NCBI GenBank assembly: GCA_027619595.1
Contig: JAQCHP010000039.1
Span: 1-37,347 of the forward strand
DNA: 37,347 bases
Source of the DNA: Planctomycetota bacterium
GTDB taxonomy: Bacteria > Planctomycetota > Planctomycetia > Pirellulales > Pirellulaceae
Direction of reading: 5' to 3'
The translations under genes were made by a program, and so were the position numbers. The notes beneath the pieces are model-generated. The model had not been told where the DNA came from. It ran no database searches and worked only from the letters and a program-made list of their open reading frames with translations. Shown here piece by piece: positions 34,097-37,347 of the stretch. Each line of letters begins with the position of its first letter. The stretch's first letter is position 1.

Positions 34097-34700
34097 ATGC
34101 GACGTAGTTTCATTTGCATCGTGATCGCGTCTTGCTTCGGATTCACCTCTGCTGACGACAACTTGCGATATATCAATGGACCTACCACAAGACATCGGCT
34201 TTGGCGTTGCGAATTCGTCTCTAATGAATGGCCCGCTGCTACTGGATTCTGACCTGATCTATAAACTATGGGATGAAGCGGATCTATACAGCTCGCTTTA
34301 CAACAACCAATGAGGTATCCAATTCGGTGCCCAATACACGCAGGGACGCTTTCGTCTTCGTGGAGGTTACGTTTGGGCGCAAAATCCAATCGATGATATG
34401 CCGGGTACCAATCTAGGTGGTGTGATTCAGCCAGGCGATTTGGCTGTCGTTCGCTATTCACAGGGACTGTTGGCGGTCACCAGTCAACACCGGATATCGT
34501 TTGGTCTAGAGGTCGTCGATCGGATTCCCGTCGTTGATTTAGACATGGTGACTGGCGGTATGTTTCGCGACAACCAGCAGCTCGGCAACCTCGCAAACAC
34601 ATCGATCGAAAGTTATTGGATCGGACTGCGGCTCACGTGGATGTTTGGACGCTGCGCATGCGGCCCCATCTCGTCCCCAGACCACTGGTGTTCCAATTGA
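34097..34700 (+). pseudogene. Broken outer-membrane beta-barrel-like protein
   Basis: ATG 34097 opens a signal-peptide-like start ('MRRSFICIVIASCFGFTSAD'), which in that frame stops at 34252. From about 34176 another frame carries coherent sequence: 'DLPQDIGFGVANSSLMNGPL', then 'YKLWDEADLYSSLYNNQ', then an in-frame TGA (34312-34314) where a Trp codon would fit. The same frame continues with 'GIQFGAQYTQGRFRLRGGYV', 'SQHRISFGLEVVDRIPVVDL' and 'SYWIGLRLTWMFG'. The alternating pattern and the aromatic-rich last strand resemble a short outer-membrane beta-barrel. At least one frameshift and one nonsense codon separate the pieces, so the gene is probably dead. The parent family is not certain. Confidence 0.55.
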
Positions 34701-34850
34701 TTGAGGGGGCTCACTCACCATCATGCTCGCTCGCGCGTATCGCTAGCGAGACGATGGGCGTGCGAGCTACCTACACCCTGGTTGATGGTTGCTCGATACT
34801 ACTATGCGCGGTCTTGCACCCTTAGGGAGAGGATATTCATGCTGTCCTTC

Positions 34851-35180
34851 TCAATGGCGCTGAGCACAATCGACGCATTGCGTCGTAAATGGCAAGGCAC
34901 TGAGTCTTGCCTGAGTAATCGGGCGGCTGCAGTCAACACAGGTTCCGTAGGTGCCAGCGTCGATTCGACTCAAAGCCAGTTTGATTTCGTGAATGTCATG
35001 CTCTGTAAGGTCACTGAGCGCGCTGAGGACTTCGTCATTGGTATGTAATGCTGCGTTTTCTTTCCAGTCTGGCCCCCCCGGATCACTCAGCCGATTTTCA
35101 ATTCGCTCCGCTCGGTCAGTCAGTTCCAACAATTTTGCTTCCAGTTGTCGTTTGCAATTTGCAAGAGTTGAGTTCGACAT
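34851..35180 (-). CDS. DksA/TraR-family zinc-finger protein
   Basis: A 109-residue protein of the DksA/TraR type. An N-terminal coiled-coil-like helical part ('LANCKRQLEAKLLELTDRAE', 'SALSDLTEHDIHEIKLALSR') precedes the zinc finger 'GTYGTCVDCSRPITQARL' and 'PFTTQCVDCAQRH', with Cys81, Cys84, Cys102 and Cys105 as ligands. The protein ends right after the finger, as in TraR-like and small planctomycete members. DksA proteins bind the secondary channel of RNA polymerase and alter initiation. The acidic tip (DxxDxA) of true DksA is not evident here, so a strict DksA function should not be assumed. GGGAGAA lies upstream of the ATG as a ribosome site. Confidence 0.87.
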   Translation of the reverse strand: MSNSTLANCKRQLEAKLLELTDRAERIENRLSDPGGPDWKENAALHTNDEVLSALSDLTEHDIHEIKLALSRIDAGTYGTCVDCSRPITQARLSALPFTTQCVDCAQRH

Positions 35181-35848
35181 CGTGAGTTCTCCCAGCGCAA
35201 TGAAAAGAACCGGTCAGGGAACGAAAACTCAGACCGCACGCGAGGCTCTGCTTGATCGTCTGGCTCCGCCGGTCAATGGCAATCTGGAGCGCCCACCGGA
35301 GCAAATTTCATTCCCAAACGATCAATGACCGGCCGATTGGCAGGGTCTAGCAGGATTTCGCTTGCGGGAAATCTCGAACGGGAATAGTAAACTCGGTCGA
35401 TTTGAGAATGCTGATCTATAGTGTGCGTAACGGCGCGCCGTCCCCAAGATGACACAGTGCAAGTACTCCCGGCGCAGACGGGGTGCGTTGGCCTAAATGC
35501 CGTTCTTGTATTCGACGGCCATTGAGGCGATCAAGTCACCAGACGGCCTCTATCGCGATACGGCAAGTAGGTCGAATCGAAGTTCGTTGGACTGCAACCT
35601 GCAACCAACCCAGTGGAAGGCCACGGAAGATTCCGTCACTATGCGATAATCCATTCCTAGGCGACACTGGATGGTGCTCGGGGCGGGGTGTAAAATTCCA
35701 CCGACGGGGTTCATCAAACGCTATACAGGGTAGGGCGGTCCATGGCGCTGGCGGACCGTCATAATCAGGCTCACTGCGTCATCCAGACGCATTCAATGGA
35801 GCCTGTGCAAACTCTCGAGAGTCCCGCAAATTCCTGATCGGTTAGAGA
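35181..35848. other. Gene-free stretch between the zinc-finger gene and the membrane-protein gene
   Basis: I find no supportable gene in these 668 bases. A 42-codon frame from ATG 35200 to 35328 has no features. A dyad CGGTCC/GGACCG (near 35736-35757) with an 11-base centre is visible but lacks a T run. The sequence may be decayed DNA like the rest of this region. Confidence 0.45.
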
Positions 35849-36376
35849 ATGATGTTTTGGCGAATCGCACGCTGGTGTTGTCTGATTTTGTGCTGCCATT
35901 TATGTATCTTCTCAGTTTTGATGTTTGCGGTAGGTGAATATCCCGGACTTGATGTATCGACTGCGTCAGTTTCGCCCGCTGTCGACTGTGCGATCAAGTT
36001 CCATAATTCGCTGTTGTTTCTTCCAGGCGGAACGTTTGCATTTGCACTGGGAACGGCCGCAATTTTCCGTAAAGTGTCTACGGGCAAACTTGGAGTGTTT
36101 CTCCTTCTGGCACACGTTAGCGTAGCGATGATCGCTGGATTGGCGCTGACAATTGCTGCCGCTGTAATCGTAGCATTTGGACCAATCTCAATGGCGAACG
36201 GTATTGTTTGGGTACCTTTTGACAGATCAGAGATTTGGGCGGGAGTTATATTTACGACCTTTCTCCTTGTTCCAGCCATCTTTGTGGCTGTCGCTAAAGG
36301 GCTCTCGCTGCTCGGGTACAATGTCGACGGACGCGCGTCGGAACGGCCATCGAGGTCAGATACTTTCTTCAACTAA
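35849..36376 (+). CDS. Hypothetical polytopic membrane protein
   Basis: A 175-residue protein with about four hydrophobic segments: 'WCCLILCCHLCIFSVLMFAV', the region around 'LLFLPGGTFAFALGTAAIF', 'VFLLLAHVSVAMIAGLALTI' and 'AGVIFTTFLLVPAIFVAVAK'. The C-terminal tail is hydrophilic ('GRASERPSRSDTFFN'). No motif allows a family assignment. Two ATGs (35849 and 35852) are possible starts; only GAGA precedes them. The conserved membrane-helix pattern and a 528-base frame support a real gene, but conservation cannot be judged here. Confidence 0.6.
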   Translation: MMFWRIARWCCLILCCHLCIFSVLMFAVGEYPGLDVSTASVSPAVDCAIKFHNSLLFLPGGTFAFALGTAAIFRKVSTGKLGVFLLLAHVSVAMIAGLALTIAAAVIVAFGPISMANGIVWVPFDRSEIWAGVIFTTFLLVPAIFVAVAKGLSLLGYNVDGRASERPSRSDTFFN

Positions 36377-36451
36377 AAGCGGGTGTAGACGTAAGAAAGG
36401 GGACAAGCTGATTACCGCGACAAATCGGCAGGTACTTCGCGACGCCGAGTA

Positions 36452-37335
36452 CTACTGACGTAAGTAGACCCAGACACGACCGTGAAATTGATCGCCGTCA
36501 TAAATTGCCTTTTGTTCGCGGTAATACCGACTTTGCTCTTGGTTCGCGCGCATCATGGCTGCTCGCACTGAATCGGCGTTTGGCCGCTTGCTGGTCTCGT
36601 GATTCGTTTCGCTCGGCTTGTTGAAGAGTCGGTAATAACGAGCCCACGATTTCAACGCCGCCGCCTGGTTATCAGCCGCTTGTTCTCGGGATTGTTGTTC
36701 GTCCGCGTCAAGAACTTTTCCGAACTGATCACCGCTGTCGCCGATTAACAAGTCAAGGGCTCCATCTCCATTCCAATCGGCAGCACAGATATGCAAGGAT
36801 GTGCCAAGTATTCGGCCTTCTGGCACCTCCTCAATGAGCGTCTGTGGCGATTCGAATTTGGAGCCATCGCGTCTCCGACGTTGTAGTACGCCACGACACT
36901 ACCGTCATCGCAACCGATGAGCAAATCAAAGACCCCGTCGCGGTTCCAGTCGACTACAACTGGCATCGCATGTTGCCCCGGAACAGTAATTGGCTGGCCA
37001 CCGCTGAGAATCGGTGTCGGCTTGCTAAATTGCAACTTGCCACCTTCACTGACGTTCCGCAAAAGAAAAACGCAACCAGTCGGAGACGGAACTAAGGTAC
37101 CAGCCACAATATCCTTGCGTCCGTCGGCGTCCCAGTCCACGGCCGCAATTCCGCCGAGCATATCGCTCACGTGAATCTTTTCTGTGTCGCCGTCACTAAT
37201 TGGTTGCGACGCCGAAAACTGTCCCGGACCGTGCTGTCGAAATACTACGATGTACCCGAGGTGCTCGGTGGACGTAAGAATATGGCTCTTCCGATGAATC
37301 CGTGGGTAAAACGGGTCAAATCGATTGCGTTCGTG
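36452..37335 (-). pseudogene. FG-GAP/VCBS-repeat protein, frameshifted and probably partial
   Basis: Two minus-strand frames make up one protein. From the right edge the first frame reads 'RFDPFYPRIHRK', 'GYIVVFRQHGPGQFSASQPI', then the FG-GAP units 'GIAAVDWDADGRKDIVAG' and 'PVVVDWNRDGVFDLLIGCDD' to 'GSVVAYYNVGD'. Near 36868-36876 the coherent sequence moves to another frame ('DGSKFESPQTLIEEVPEGR', 'ICAADWNGDGALDLLIGDSG') and ends with a helical tail 'SWARYYRLFN...RVWVYLRQ' at 36452. FG-GAP units fold into calcium-binding propeller blades in secreted proteins. In the first frame a TAG lies at 37336-37338, eleven bases from the edge, so either a second lesion exists or the real frame enters from a different phase. 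Genuine decay or sequence errors are both possible. Confidence 0.72.
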
Positions 37336-37347
37336 CTACGTAGGTAA

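Noticed and set aside
35200-35328. 42-codon plus-strand frame
   Set aside because: Too short, and without motif, ribosome site or context.

Overview
The window looks like a chromosomal segment of a planctomycete, most likely a Pirellulales-type member of the Planctomycetota. Three separate genes encode exported proteins with dockerin-like calcium motifs (DxNxDGxVDAADFxxW type) followed by a VPEP sorting tail, a combination typical of that phylum. FG-GAP, formylglycine-enzyme-like and thioredoxin-tailed secreted proteins, and many widely spaced, often convergent single genes, fit the same picture. The assignment is by protein style only; there is no rRNA gene here.

Layout. 1-5 kb: the end of a Pro/Thr-rich protein, holA, a frameshifted dockerin/PEP-CTERM gene and a large secreted Ig-like protein. 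5-8 kb: KDPG aldolase, a small membrane protein and clpX with a strong terminator. 8-14 kb: a two-domain formyltransferase/beta-propeller glycosyltransferase-like protein, a 902-residue exported protein ending in a thioredoxin domain, and a formylglycine-enzyme-like protein. 13.7-15.7 kb: aroF (DAHP synthase) preceded by a complete-looking transcription attenuator with a leader peptide rich in Phe, Tyr and Trp, then a HELGH metallopeptidase-like gene. 15.9-17.4 kb: glutaredoxin-like gene and thiO. 17.3-21.9 kb: a four-gene minus-strand operon (membrane-anchored Pro-rich protein, CpsD-like ATPase, ExeA-like AAA ATPase, GT39-like glycosyltransferase) that probably builds or exports an envelope polysaccharide. 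22.1-25.9 kb: cobalamin-dependent methionine synthase metH.

From 26.4 kb to the right end the window changes character. A REP-type (RAYT) transposase is followed by a tandem repeat array that abuts a 5'-truncated dockerin gene. After it come an intact phosphoesterase, a metzincin-like protease gene with an internal TAG, an intact nitrilase beside an internally deleted nitrilase remnant, a methyltransferase, a tRNA-like scar, a broken beta-barrel-like gene, a DksA/TraR-type zinc-finger gene, a small membrane protein and a frameshifted FG-GAP gene. This right third looks like a region of gene decay, while the housekeeping genes on the left are intact.

The strongest discovery candidate is the aroF leader (14843-14985, minus strand). 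Five aromatic codons fall within nine positions, followed by mutually exclusive 1:2, 2:3 (7 G-C pairs) and 3:4 hairpins and a U6 terminator, 70 bases before the aroF start.
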